This document shows, piece by piece, positions 5,967-13,379 of a stretch of DNA of 18,390 bases (its first letter is position 1; each line of letters begins with the position of its first letter). Where the stretch lies: assembly GCA_046765875.1 (NCBI GenBank), contig JBKPSJ010000045.1, positions 1 to 18,390 of the forward strand. The letters are read 5' to 3'. This DNA comes from DASRHY01 sp046765875. GTDB lineage: Bacteria; Actinomycetota; Actinomycetes; Propionibacteriales; Kribbellaceae. The translations under genes were made by a program, and so were the position numbers. The notes beneath the pieces were generated by a model. It did not search any database and was not told where the DNA came from. It saw nothing but the letters and a program-made list of their open reading frames with translations.

Positions 5967-6724
5967 GCCAGGGTCCCGATCAGTACGGTGGCGGCGTACT
6001 CGTCGGAGGTGGCGACGCGCGGAGTCAGGCCGGCCGCGGTGAACGCCTCGACCGCGGCCGGTACCTGGTCGGTACCGGTCTCGACCAGGACGTGGCCGCC
6101 GGCAACCAGCCAGTCCGGCGCGCCGGCGGCGTAGCGGCGTAGCAGGTCCAGTCCGTCGGGACCGCCGTCGAGCGCCATCCGGGCCTCGTGGTCGCGCGCC
6201 TCGGGCGGCATCATGCCGACGGCCCCGGTCGGTACGTAGGGCACGTTGGCGACGAACATGCCGATCCGGCCACGCAGCCGGGCCGGCAGCGCGTCGTACA
6301 TGTCGCCCTCGTAGACGACATCGCCGAGGTTGCGCCGCGCGCATCGGACCGCGGCCGGGTCGAGATCGGCGGCGTACAACTCGATCGACTCGCAGGCCGC
6401 ACGCAGCGCCGCGCCGATCGCTCCGGACCCGCAGCACAGGTCGACGACGATGTCACCAGCACGTTCCAGCGCCGCAGCCTGCTCGACCAGGAACTCGGTA
6501 CGCCGCCTCGGCACGAACACCCCCGGCTCGACGACGATCCGCAGCCCGCGGAACTCAGCCCAGCCGAGGATCTGCTCCAGAGGCTCGCCTGCGACCCGCC
6601 GTACGACCATCGCCTCGAGCTCGTCCGGCGACCCGGACTCGGCGGTCAGCAGCGCGGCCTCGTCCTCGGCGAACACACAGCCGGCCGTACGGAGCCGTTC
6701 TGCCACCGACAACCCACCGCTCAC
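5963..6724 (-). CDS. PrmC-related protein N5-glutamine methyltransferase family protein, substrate unknown
   Basis: This 253-residue SAM-dependent methyltransferase has motif I DLCCGSGAIG (95-104), an acidic motif II (AADLD, 118-122) and NVPY (160-163) in place of the NPPY of PrmC/HemK. An N-terminal part resembling the PrmC substrate-binding domain (AGEPLEQILGWAEFRGL, about 45-61) precedes it. This matches the actinobacterial PrmC-related group whose target is not known. The start is set at GTG 6724, whose GTGA overlaps the stop of the upstream SDR gene, so the two are likely one operon; a longer frame to 6766 would run 46 nt into the SDR gene and lacks support. It converges with the ribosomal-protection gene, the stop codons sharing bases 5963-5966. 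Confidence 0.82.
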   Translation of the reverse strand: MSGGLSVAERLRTAGCVFAEDEAALLTAESGSPDELEAMVVRRVAGEPLEQILGWAEFRGLRIVVEPGVFVPRRRTEFLVEQAAALERAGDIVVDLCCGSGAIGAALRAACESIELYAADLDPAAVRCARRNLGDVVYEGDMYDALPARLRGRIGMFVANVPYVPTGAVGMMPPEARDHEARMALDGGPDGLDLLRRYAAGAPDWLVAGGHVLVETGTDQVPAAVEAFTAAGLTPRVATSDEYAATVLIGTLA

Positions 6725-7677
6725 GCGAAGGCATTCTCCCCGGTCAGCTCGGCCGACAGCGTCCACAGCCGGGCGGCCTGCTCGGGATCGATCGCGTACG
6801 CCAGCACACCGCTGGTCATGTTCTCCGCGCTCGGCGCGATCTCAGCGATGTCGCAGTCCTCGCAGTACACGCCGCCGAGCCCGTCGAGCTGCGGCGAGGT
6901 CGCGGCCCAGACCTGCGTGGCCGCACCCTGCTCCGGCGACTTGAACCCCGGGTTGACCGGATTGCCGTCCTCGTCGATCCAGCCGTAGCCGACCATCTCC
7001 TCCTTGGCCAGATGCCGCTGTAGCGGCGTGAGGATGCCGCCCGGGTTGAGCGCGAACGCCCGTACCCCGGAATCCTTGCCCAGGGCATCGAGCTGGACCG
7101 CGAACAGCACGTTGGCGGTCTTCGACTGCCCGTACGCAAGCCATTTGTCGTACCCGGTCTCGAACTGGATGTCGTCCCACCGGATACCGGAGCGCCGGTG
7201 CCCGGTCGACGAGACTGCGACCACCCGGCCGCCTTCGGACAGCGCCGGCCACAGCCGGTTCACCAGCGCGAAGTGACCGAGGTGGTTGGTCGCGAACTGC
7301 GCCTCCCAGCCCGGGCCGACCCGGGTCTCCGGTGCGGCCATGATCGCCGCGTTGTTGATCACGATGTCGATCCGGCGTCCGCTGTCGAGGAAGCGGTCGG
7401 CGAAGCCCCGTACGCTGCCGAGATCGCCGAGGTCGAGGTGGTCGACCTCGGTCCGGTCGATGCCGGCCAGCGCCTCGGTCGCGGCCTGCGGCCGCCGGGC
7501 CGGAACGACGACGTACGCGCCGGCACCGCAGAGTGCGCGGACGGCCTCGATGCCGATCCCGGAGTAACCGCCGGTGACGATCGCGAGCTTGCCGGACAGG
7601 TCGATGCCCTGGAGAACCTCGGCCGCGGTGGTCCGGGCGCCGTACCGGGACCCGATCTTGTGCTGCTGCGTTGTCAT
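6721..7677 (-). CDS. Short-chain dehydrogenase/reductase (classical SDR, retinol-dehydrogenase-like)
   Basis: This is a 318-residue NAD(P)-dependent oxidoreductase. The cofactor motif TGGYSGIG is at 35-42, NNAA at 108-111, the catalytic Ser near 156-157 and YGQSK at 182-186. The sequence is longer than FabG-type SDRs, with a ~60-residue C-terminal extension (IDEDGNPVNPGFKSPEQGAA onward) typical of oxidoreductases related to retinol dehydrogenases. ATG 7677 has no convincing Shine-Dalgarno and lies about 7 nt from a -10 box, suggesting a leaderless transcript. Its promoter has MerR-type geometry. It is divergent from thiD and overlaps the methyltransferase gene by 4 nt. The substrate is unknown; a carbonyl or aldehyde detoxification role would suit MerR control but is inference. 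Confidence 0.9.
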   Translation of the reverse strand: MTTQQHKIGSRYGARTTAAEVLQGIDLSGKLAIVTGGYSGIGIEAVRALCGAGAYVVVPARRPQAATEALAGIDRTEVDHLDLGDLGSVRGFADRFLDSGRRIDIVINNAAIMAAPETRVGPGWEAQFATNHLGHFALVNRLWPALSEGGRVVAVSSTGHRRSGIRWDDIQFETGYDKWLAYGQSKTANVLFAVQLDALGKDSGVRAFALNPGGILTPLQRHLAKEEMVGYGWIDEDGNPVNPGFKSPEQGAATQVWAATSPQLDGLGGVYCEDCDIAEIAPSAENMTSGVLAYAIDPEQAARLWTLSAELTGENAFA

Positions 7678-7683
7678 ACCCCG

Positions 7684-7714
7684 ACGTTACGAACTGGAGC
7701 ACCCTCCAGGTCAA
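7684..7714 (-). promoter_or_regulatory. MerR-type promoter of the SDR gene (19-bp spacer with dyad)
   Basis: On the minus strand TTGACC (7714-7709) and TAACGT (7689-7684) are separated by 19 bp. A perfect 6-bp inverted repeat, CTGGAG 7694-7699 and CTCCAG 7704-7709 with 4 bp between, lies in the spacer and touches the -35. An over-long spacer carrying a dyad is the signature of promoters activated by MerR-family regulators. The predicted transcription start falls at about 7677, the A of the SDR start codon. No MerR gene is in this window. Confidence 0.65.
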
Positions 7715-7721
7715 CCCCGTC

Positions 7722-7727
7722 TAGGCT
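7722..7727 (+). promoter_or_regulatory. Probable -10 box of thiD (leaderless)
   Basis: TAGGCT (TANNNT type) lies 6 nt before ATG 7734, and no Shine-Dalgarno is visible, so the mRNA probably begins at the start codon. No convincing -35 is seen; the expected region falls in the MerR-type dyad, so the same regulator could affect thiD. Confidence 0.4.
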
Positions 7728-7733
7728 TCCGGC

Positions 7734-8549
<816 letters not shown>

Positions 8550-8573
8550 GCGTCCAGGAGTTCGGCAGGCAGA

Positions 8574-8611
8574 CCTGGTTCGTCGCCGGCCTCGACGAGT
8601 TCCGTACCAGG
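8574..8611. terminator. Bulged hairpin between convergent thiD and SDR genes
   Basis: A 12-bp stem is formed by CCTGGT (8574-8579) with ACCAGG (8606-8611) and TCGTCG (8580-8585) with CGACGA (8593-8598), with a 7-nt loop and a 7-nt bulge (8599-8605). It lies between the thiD stop and the stop of the convergent SDR gene, where a bidirectional terminator is expected. There is no T-tract. Confidence 0.5.
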
Positions 8612-8612
8612 C

Positions 8613-9338
8613 TCAGCGCGTTGTCACAGCCCCGCCGTTGACGTTGATCACCTGACCGGTGATGTGCCGGGCCCCGGACGAGGCCAGGAAGAACACAGTC
8701 TCCGCGATGTCGTCCGGACGGCCCTCGCGCTTGTTGCGGGTCTGATTCAGCAACGTCCTGCGCCGTTCGCCGGTCATCCGGCCGTGGAAGAATCCGGTGT
8801 CGGCGATGTAGCCGGGCGACACGACGTTCGAGGTGATGCCGCGCGAGCCGAGCTCGGCGGACAGGTCGATGTTCCACGCCGCCACCGCCGCCTTCGCCGC
8901 ACCGTACGAGCCACCACCCGCGCCGCGCTCGGCCGCGATCGAGCCGAGCAGGACGACGGTGCCGCCCTCGGCCAGCCGGTCGGCGACAGCGGTCGTCGTC
9001 AGGACCGCGCTGACCACGTTGGCTGCGAAGTTGGCCTGCCAGTTCGCGGCGAGCTGAGCCAGATCGTCCGGATCGGGCTGGGTGAAGTCGGTGTTGCCGC
9101 CGGCGTCGTTCACCAGGACGTCGATCCGGTCCGGCAGTTCGGCCAGCGCGGCCTCGACGGCGGCCGGGTCGGACGCGTCGCACACCACTGCCCTGGCTCC
9201 GATCTTGGCCGCCGTCTCCGCGAGTACATCGGCCCGCCGCCCGGTGATGACGACGTCCGCGCCGTCGGCGGCGAACCGTTCGGCCACCGCCCGGCCGATG
9301 CCGGTCGAGCCACCGGTCACCATGACTGTCCTCGGCAA
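8613..9338 (-). CDS. Short-chain dehydrogenase/reductase (FabG-like)
   Basis: This 241-residue classical SDR has TGGSTGIG at 8-15, NDAGG at 77-81 (usually NNAG), catalytic Ser 133, and Y145/K149 in YGAAK. The C-terminus TGQVINVNGG is standard for FabG-like enzymes. TTG 9338 is chosen as the start because AGGAG lies 7 nt upstream; the in-frame ATG 9323 would place that site over 20 nt away. It is divergent from a MarR-type regulator, with a palindrome between them, so it is a probable target of that regulator. The likely reaction is NAD(P)H-dependent ketone/aldehyde reduction; the substrate is unknown. Confidence 0.9.
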   Translation of the reverse strand: MPRTVMVTGGSTGIGRAVAERFAADGADVVITGRRADVLAETAAKIGARAVVCDASDPAAVEAALAELPDRIDVLVNDAGGNTDFTQPDPDDLAQLAANWQANFAANVVSAVLTTTAVADRLAEGGTVVLLGSIAAERGAGGGSYGAAKAAVAAWNIDLSAELGSRGITSNVVSPGYIADTGFFHGRMTGERRRTLLNQTRNKREGRPDDIAETVFFLASSGARHITGQVINVNGGAVTTR

Positions 9339-9353
9339 TGCCGTCTCCTTCTG

Positions 9354-9381
9354 GCTATACGTTTAGGTCTAAAGGTAGCAT
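9354..9381. promoter_or_regulatory. Divergent SDR/MarR control region with a 12-bp palindrome
   Basis: The dyad TTTAGGTCTAAA (9362-9373; 5-bp arms with a 2-bp centre) is a likely MarR-family operator. On the minus strand a -10 TATAGC (9359-9354) lies beside it and would serve the SDR gene. On the plus strand TAGCAT (9376-9381) lies 7 nt before GTG 9389 and would give a leaderless regulator mRNA. Repressor bound at the dyad would cover both promoters, giving autoregulation and control of the SDR gene. Confidence 0.55.
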
Positions 9382-9388
9382 TGCCGTC

Positions 9389-9955
9389 GTGCCCGACGAC
9401 TATCCGCTCGACGCACCGAGCGACTACCCCGCGTCGGAGATCGCCGCGGCCTGGGAACGCGAAAGGCCCGGCACGCCCGTGGACTCGATCGGCATCGTCA
9501 CTCCCCTGTGGCGGCTGGCGAAGCTGTTCGCCGACGATCGCAGGCGGGTGCTCGCCGACGCCGGCGTCGATCCGGCAACGCTCGACCTGCTCAGCGTGCT
9601 GCGCCGCAGTGGTACGCCGTACGAGCTCACCACCCGCGAACTGGCTCGGCGGACACTGGTCACGGCAGGTGCGATCTCGCAGCGGTTGGCCCGCGCCGAG
9701 CGGGCCGGGCTGGTCACCCGGCGTACCGCGGAGGACCGGAGCCGGGCGGTGCTGGTCGGGCTCACCCGGGCCGGTCACGACCTGGTCGAGCGAACGGTCG
9801 ACGTGGTACTGACCCGCGAGTCCGAGCTGCTGGCGTCCCTGTCGGACCGCGAGCGCTCGGTACTCGCGGGTCAGCTACAGCGCCTGCTCGACGACGTACG
9901 GGCCCGCGTCAGGGCGGGTAAGCCGTCTAGGTACCCGTGGCGTACATTGCGGTGA
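9389..9955 (+). CDS. MarR-family winged-helix transcriptional regulator
   Basis: This 188-residue regulator has a winged helix at about residues 80-126. The recognition helix is VTAGAISQRLARAERAGLV (91-109) and the wing RRTAEDRSRAVLVGLT (111-126), a standard MarR pattern. N- and C-terminal helices for dimerisation flank it. I chose GTG 9389: a TAGCAT -10 box lies 7 nt upstream, and an upstream in-frame ATG (9338) would run through the palindrome and the SDR start. The last 29 nt overlap the convergent tandem-SRPBCC gene. It probably represses itself and the divergent SDR gene in response to a small phenolic or lipophilic ligand; the ligand is inference from the family. Confidence 0.88.
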   Translation: MPDDYPLDAPSDYPASEIAAAWERERPGTPVDSIGIVTPLWRLAKLFADDRRRVLADAGVDPATLDLLSVLRRSGTPYELTTRELARRTLVTAGAISQRLARAERAGLVTRRTAEDRSRAVLVGLTRAGHDLVERTVDVVLTRESELLASLSDRERSVLAGQLQRLLDDVRARVRAGKPSRYPWRTLR

Positions 9956-10835
9956 GCTTCGCGACGCGATCGTCCGGCCACGGACGGTCGCCAAGACCGT
10001 TGAGCCGGGCAACGAGCAGCTCGAGGTGGACCTGCCATGCGGCCAGCGCCGCGGCTGGGTCCCCGATGCCGTCGGCCGGCAAGACCTGGGTCAGCACCAG
10101 CCGGCAGCCGTACGGCAGCTCCGACAGCTCCCACCCCACCGTGCCGGAGCTGGACCGGTACTCGATCCAGTGCGGTGCCTCGACCGCCGTCACGTTGCCG
10201 GCGGCAACATTCTTGGTCGTCAGCGGCTCAGGTGCCTGAGCACCGACGGCCGCGTCACCGGCGCCGATGGCGGCCCAGACGTGGGCCGCCGGCTGGACCA
10301 GCACCCGCTCGAACCGCAACTGCTTGCCGCCGTCGGCGATCGCTCCCTGGGCCAGGCCGAAGTCCTCGACGTACTGCTCGTTGAGCTGGGCCCACCGGTC
10401 CGGCGGCGGCTCACGGCCCTCGACCCGGGCCACCAGCATGTCCAGGCATACATCCCAGCCGGCCGCGTGCTGAGCCGCGAACCGCTCGTCGCCCCACTGC
10501 GGGCCGCCACCGAGGGTATGGCTGAACAGCAGCCGCGACCCCGTGCCGTCGGGGATGATCTCGATCCGGAAGACATCGCTGTCCCAGCGGAACGCGAACA
10601 CCTTGGGCGGATCGGCCTCCAGCACCTCGCCGGTGGTCGGCCCGATCTCGTCCTGACCGAACGTGATCGGCGAACCCGCCTCGGGCTTCAGGTCGACCTT
10701 GGCCGGGAACCAGTGCTCGAGCTCGGCCGGCTCGGTGACCGCCCGCCAGACCTTCGCCGGCGGATGCGACAGCCGGCGCTCGAACCGCAGAACAGGCTTG
10801 CCGCCGACGATCTGTTTGGTTGCACGTGCACTCAT
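9927..10835 (-). CDS. Tandem SRPBCC (AHSA1-like) protein
   Basis: This 302-residue protein is built from two AHSA1/SRPBCC domains (about 14-150 and 163-302). Each begins with a LRFER strand followed by a Val-Trp pair in the first helix (KVWRAV, HVWAAI), and each ends with a similar helix (CLDMLVARVEG and HLELLVARLNG). The second copy is more diverged. Such helix-grip proteins bind hydrophobic ligands in a deep cavity. The start is ATG 10835, sharing one base with the ArsR stop (TGATG) and with GGAG 5 nt upstream; GTG 10838 is less likely. ArsR-SRPBCC operons are common in actinobacteria. The ligand is unknown. Its 3' end overlaps the convergent MarR gene by 29 nt. Confidence 0.87.
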   Translation of the reverse strand: MSARATKQIVGGKPVLRFERRLSHPPAKVWRAVTEPAELEHWFPAKVDLKPEAGSPITFGQDEIGPTTGEVLEADPPKVFAFRWDSDVFRIEIIPDGTGSRLLFSHTLGGGPQWGDERFAAQHAAGWDVCLDMLVARVEGREPPPDRWAQLNEQYVEDFGLAQGAIADGGKQLRFERVLVQPAAHVWAAIGAGDAAVGAQAPEPLTTKNVAAGNVTAVEAPHWIEYRSSSGTVGWELSELPYGCRLVLTQVLPADGIGDPAAALAAWQVHLELLVARLNGLGDRPWPDDRVAKLTAMYATGT

Positions 10836-11158
10836 CACGTCTCCAGTGCGCCTCGGTCGGGCATCTCGTCGAGCCGTCGCTCCAGGGCGTCCAGACGGTC
10901 GTCCCAGAACCGCCGGTACGGCGCCAGCCAGGCATCGATCTCGGCCAGCGGAGCAGGGCGCAACTCGTACCAGCGGCGCTGCGCCTCCGGCCGGACCGCG
11001 ACCAGCCCGGCCTCGCGGAGAACCCGCAGGTGCTTGGACGTGCCCGGCTGGCTCAACCCGAGCTCGTCGGTCAGTTCACCGACCAGCCGCGGCCGCTCCA
11101 GCAGCAGGTCCAGGATCCGCCGCCTGGTCGGATCCGCCAGTATGTCGAACGACGGCAT
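10835..11158 (-). CDS. ArsR-family winged-helix regulator
   Basis: This 107-residue protein opens with the family pattern FDILADPTRRRILDLLLERP (4-23). The helix-turn-helix is LVGELTDELGLSQPGTSKHLRVLREAGLV (25-53, recognition helix SQPGTSKHLRVL), followed by a wing RPEAQRRWYEL. No metal-binding Cys motif (CVC) is seen, so it is not a classical arsenic or metal sensor. ATG 11158 has no Shine-Dalgarno but lies 6 nt from a -10 TATGTT, so it may be leaderless. It overlaps the tandem-SRPBCC gene by one base and probably controls that operon. Confidence 0.9.
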   Translation of the reverse strand: MPSFDILADPTRRRILDLLLERPRLVGELTDELGLSQPGTSKHLRVLREAGLVAVRPEAQRRWYELRPAPLAEIDAWLAPYRRFWDDRLDALERRLDEMPDRGALET

Positions 11159-11164
11159 GCCGCC

Positions 11165-11193
11165 AACATACTCGTCTGGTTATATAGCCGCAA
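11165..11193 (-). promoter_or_regulatory. Promoter of the ArsR-SRPBCC operon
   Basis: On the minus strand TTGCGG (11193-11188) and TATGTT (11170-11165) are 17 bp apart, and the start codon follows after 6 nt. The spacer contains an imperfect AT-rich palindrome, GGCTATATAACC (10 of 12 matches to its complement), a candidate ArsR operator. The promoter overlaps the stop codon of the upstream HTH_42 gene. Confidence 0.5.
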
Positions 11194-12232
11194 GTTCATA
11201 GAACCGCCTGACGTCTTCCGGCTCGGATCCGAGGTCGGGTGGATCGCCGAAGGGCTCGACCTCGCTCACCCCAGTGCGGCGATCGAACCGCCAGGTCCCG
11301 ACGATTCGCCCGTCATCGACGACGACCGGCTTGATCAGTCCTCCGCCGGCGTTGACCCGCCGGCGGTGCCCCTCGTCGAGGATCGGCGTGCGGTCGGCGT
11401 GCCCGAGCAGATACGTGTCGAACTCTCCCAGCAGCCGGACCGGGCCTCTCGCATCGGTCGGCTGCCGGCTCTTGAGCGCCGCCGCGGTCTCACCATGAAC
11501 CTCTACGTCCGCAAGGTCGGCGCCAGCGGCAAACGCCTTGCGTGCAGTTGTGATCGGCAGGCCGGACCAGACGGCGAGGTCCTTCGGCGTCGCAGGACCG
11601 TAGGCGGCGAGGTACCGCCCGGCCAACTCGGAGAGCGCGTTGTCGAGCGTGGGTTGCGTGCCGAGCCAATCCGCGGTGAGGACCCAGGTCGGGTCGCGCC
11701 CGCGGTCCGGCCCGTAGCAGATCAGGCCGGTCAGGCCGAGGTGGTAGAGCAGGTGGATCACCGCCTGAGGCTCGCTCTCGTCGACCAGCCCTTCGCGGAG
11801 CAGGGCGGTACGGATCTCGGCCCGTGTCAGCGGGCCGTCTTCGAGCTCACGAGTGAGCAGCTTGCGGCCGCGCTCACGTGTTCGTTCGTCCAGGCCGAGC
11901 TGGCGGTACCGGCGCTCACCGCGCTTGTCGAGCACCGGACCGAGGAGCGACAGCAGCCAGCCGAAATCCTCTGTCGCGACCAGGTGCAGCGTGCCGCGCT
12001 GGAACCAGCCGCGCACGACGGATCGGTCCACCTCCCGCGCGGTGTCGACGTCCGCCCTGGTCGTGTGAGTGCTGCGGGCACGGACCTGCAGCACCGCGCC
12101 GACCCAGGTCTGCGCCTGGAGGCCACAGGTACGCCGCACCACCTCGGCGACACCGGCCGGGCCCCTGGTGGTGACCGGCCGGTGCAGCAGGTTGGCGCTC
12201 GCGCGGGTTCGGCGTACCCGATCGTCGTCCAT
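11180..12232 (-). CDS. Winged-helix HTH_42 protein, AlkZ/YcaQ-like candidate DNA glycosylase
   Basis: This is a 350-residue member of the HTH_42 (PF06224) superfamily. Key stretches are VVRRTCGLQAQTW (31-43), GWFQRGTLHLVATEDFGWLL and, near the C-terminus, LLGEFDTYLLGHADRTPIL. In AlkZ, which removes azinomycin adducts, and in YcaQ, which unhooks interstrand crosslinks, catalysis depends on a Q-hydrophobic-Q or -D motif; here the corresponding motif reads QAQ (39-41), as in the AlkZ-like group. ATG 12232 is chosen because the longer frame (to 12367) would overlap the lipase gene by 100 nt. A TAGCGT -10 box lies 8 nt upstream of this ATG and no Shine-Dalgarno is visible. Family is solid; glycosylase activity is inferred from the motif. 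Confidence 0.82.
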   Translation of the reverse strand: MDDDRVRRTRASANLLHRPVTTRGPAGVAEVVRRTCGLQAQTWVGAVLQVRARSTHTTRADVDTAREVDRSVVRGWFQRGTLHLVATEDFGWLLSLLGPVLDKRGERRYRQLGLDERTRERGRKLLTRELEDGPLTRAEIRTALLREGLVDESEPQAVIHLLYHLGLTGLICYGPDRGRDPTWVLTADWLGTQPTLDNALSELAGRYLAAYGPATPKDLAVWSGLPITTARKAFAAGADLADVEVHGETAAALKSRQPTDARGPVRLLGEFDTYLLGHADRTPILDEGHRRRVNAGGGLIKPVVVDDGRIVGTWRFDRRTGVSEVEPFGDPPDLGSEPEDVRRFYELAAI

Positions 12233-12267
12233 GGACCGGGACGCTACCGGGGCCTGGTGACAGCCGC

Positions 12268-13080
12268 TCAGGTCAGGAAGTCGTCGACCAGGTTGGCGTA
12301 CCCGACCTGACCGGTCCGGTTGGGGTGGTACGACTCGGTGATCGGGTTCGACAGACCGTTGATCCACTCGGGATTGCCGCAGACGGCGTGGCCGATGAAC
12401 GCGTTGGTCGGGTTGACGAACCCGAAGCCATGCGCGCCGGCCCGGGCGCTGATTCGCGAGTTGAGCAGGTCGGCGGTCTGGTTCAGCCGGGTCATCTCGG
12501 CGCTGCTGAAGAACGTGGCGGCGTTGCAGTCAATCCCATTGAACAGCCGCGGGTACCCGACGACTGTGACCCGCGCGTTCGCGGCCCGGCTGCGGATCGT
12601 GTTGTACAGCCCGTCCAGCCGGCCGGGCAGCGTGTTGGTGATGATGGCCTGCGCGTTGTCGATCGCGCCGTTGCAGTTGCTGAGCCAGGACGGTTTCGCG
12701 CACTCGGTGATCACGCTGGAGAAGCCGGCGTCGTTGCCGCCGACCTGTACGGTCACGAACTCGATGCCGCTGTTCAGCGGGCCGAGTTGGCTGTTCTGTA
12801 CATCGGCCACGCGGGCACCGGAGCAGGCCGTGAAGGACAGGTTCGCACCGATCCGGCCGGCGTCGATGTAGGGATAGGCGTACGTCGATCGCATGCAGCT
12901 ACCGCTGGAGGCGATGTAGGTCCGGGTGCCGACGCCGGATGCGTACGAGTCGCCGAGCGCGACGTAGTCCGCGGTAGCAGCGTGTGCGACGCCGGTGCCG
13001 AAAAGCGTGCTCGTCGCGACGATCGCGATGACGATCGACGCTGTCCGTCGCGCGAGCCGGGGGCGGATGGTGAGGCTCAT
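12268..13080 (-). CDS. Secreted SGNH/GDSL lipase-esterase
   Basis: This is a 270-residue exported hydrolase. A signal peptide spans residues 1-34 or 35: basic RPRLARR, a hydrophobic core SIVIAIVATSTLFGTG, and a predicted cut after AHA. The mature enzyme begins near TADYVALGDSYASG with nucleophile Ser 45. GGND (114-117) supplies the oxyanion Gly/Asn, and SYHPN (250-254) the catalytic His 252. Six cysteines (62, 86, 127, 136, 185, 234) would form three disulfides, as in streptomycete lipases of this type. It would hydrolyse fatty-acyl esters outside the cell. ATG 13080 has AAGGA 9 nt upstream; the upstream in-frame GTG 13098 lacks one. Confidence 0.93.
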   Translation of the reverse strand: MSLTIRPRLARRTASIVIAIVATSTLFGTGVAHAATADYVALGDSYASGVGTRTYIASSGSCMRSTYAYPYIDAGRIGANLSFTACSGARVADVQNSQLGPLNSGIEFVTVQVGGNDAGFSSVITECAKPSWLSNCNGAIDNAQAIITNTLPGRLDGLYNTIRSRAANARVTVVGYPRLFNGIDCNAATFFSSAEMTRLNQTADLLNSRISARAGAHGFGFVNPTNAFIGHAVCGNPEWINGLSNPITESYHPNRTGQVGYANLVDDFLT

Positions 13081-13192
13081 GGTCGACCGTCCTTGCACTT
13101 GTGGTGATGGTGGCCGTACTGCTTGTCACCATGGCGGACTGGCCAGTAACCCCACAAGATCTCGGAAGGGACGGCGTGAGGAACGGTATGAA

Positions 13193-13216
13193 GAAAGGCC
13201 CCGGGCGGGGCCTTTC
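13193..13216 (-). terminator. Strong hairpin, 10-bp perfect stem
   Basis: GAAAGGCCCC (13193-13202) pairs perfectly with GGGGCCTTTC (13207-13216) around a GGGC tetraloop. On the minus strand it is followed by TTCATACC, mildly T-rich. It is the last of three hairpins between the Hsp20 stop and the lipase start and insulates the lipase from upstream transcription. Confidence 0.75.
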
Positions 13217-13260
13217 GGATATCGCTTCGGATATGGCTTCGGTTATGGCTTCGGACATGG
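13213..13260. repeat. 12-bp tandem repeat, four copies, between two hairpins
   Basis: Four imperfect copies of the 12-mer CTTCGGATATGG lie head to tail (13213-13224, 13225-13236, 13237-13248, 13249-13260), each with up to two changes from this form. The first copy begins in the 3' arm of the hairpin at 13193-13216 and the last abuts the hairpin at 13261. Frames through it read (GFGY)n or (SEAI)n, but no gene is supported because the frames run through the terminators. Confidence 0.85.
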
Positions 13261-13295
13261 CCGGACCCCCGGCCGGGGGTGGGCCGGGGGTCCGG
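13261..13295. terminator. Very strong hairpin, 14-bp perfect GC-rich stem
   Basis: CCGGACCCCCGGCC (13261-13274) pairs perfectly with GGCCGGGGGTCCGG (13282-13295) around a 7-nt loop. This is the most stable hairpin visible in the window and is likely a terminator or transcript-end stabiliser for the Hsp20 message. There is no T-tract on either strand. Confidence 0.7.
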
Positions 13296-13338
13296 ATGGA
13301 GGGGTGCCGCGCAGGGGTTGGACGCTGGCACCTCCGAG

Positions 13339-13364
13339 GGCCCGGTCGAGGGGAGCACCGGGCC
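13339..13364 (-). terminator. Hairpin just downstream of the Hsp20 stop
   Basis: GGCCCGGT (13339-13346) pairs perfectly with ACCGGGCC (13357-13364), with a 10-nt loop. It starts 15 nt after the Hsp20 stop codon and is probably its first terminator. The rest of the 299-bp spacer 13081-13379 holds the other two hairpins, the tandem repeat and about 110 bp of presumed lipase promoter region, where I see no clear -35/-10 pair. Confidence 0.6.
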
Positions 13365-13379
13365 TGGTTCAGTGGTCGA

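Noticed and set aside
5046..6437. 463-codon minus-strand frame spanning the end of the ribosomal-protection gene and the methyltransferase
   Set aside because: It crosses two well-supported genes in the wrong frame and is extremely Arg-rich.
10820..12310. 496-codon plus-strand frame opposite the HTH_42 and ArsR genes
   Set aside because: No conserved motif; both minus-strand genes have clear family signatures and starts.
12233..12367. N-terminal extension of the HTH_42 protein to 12367
   Set aside because: It would overlap the lipase gene by 100 nt, its residues are low-complexity, and family homology begins after ATG 12232.
13077..13358. 93-codon minus-strand frame through the Hsp20-lipase spacer
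   Set aside because: It runs through three hairpins and the tandem repeat; only its last 27 codons are worth noting, and that is listed as a weak finding.
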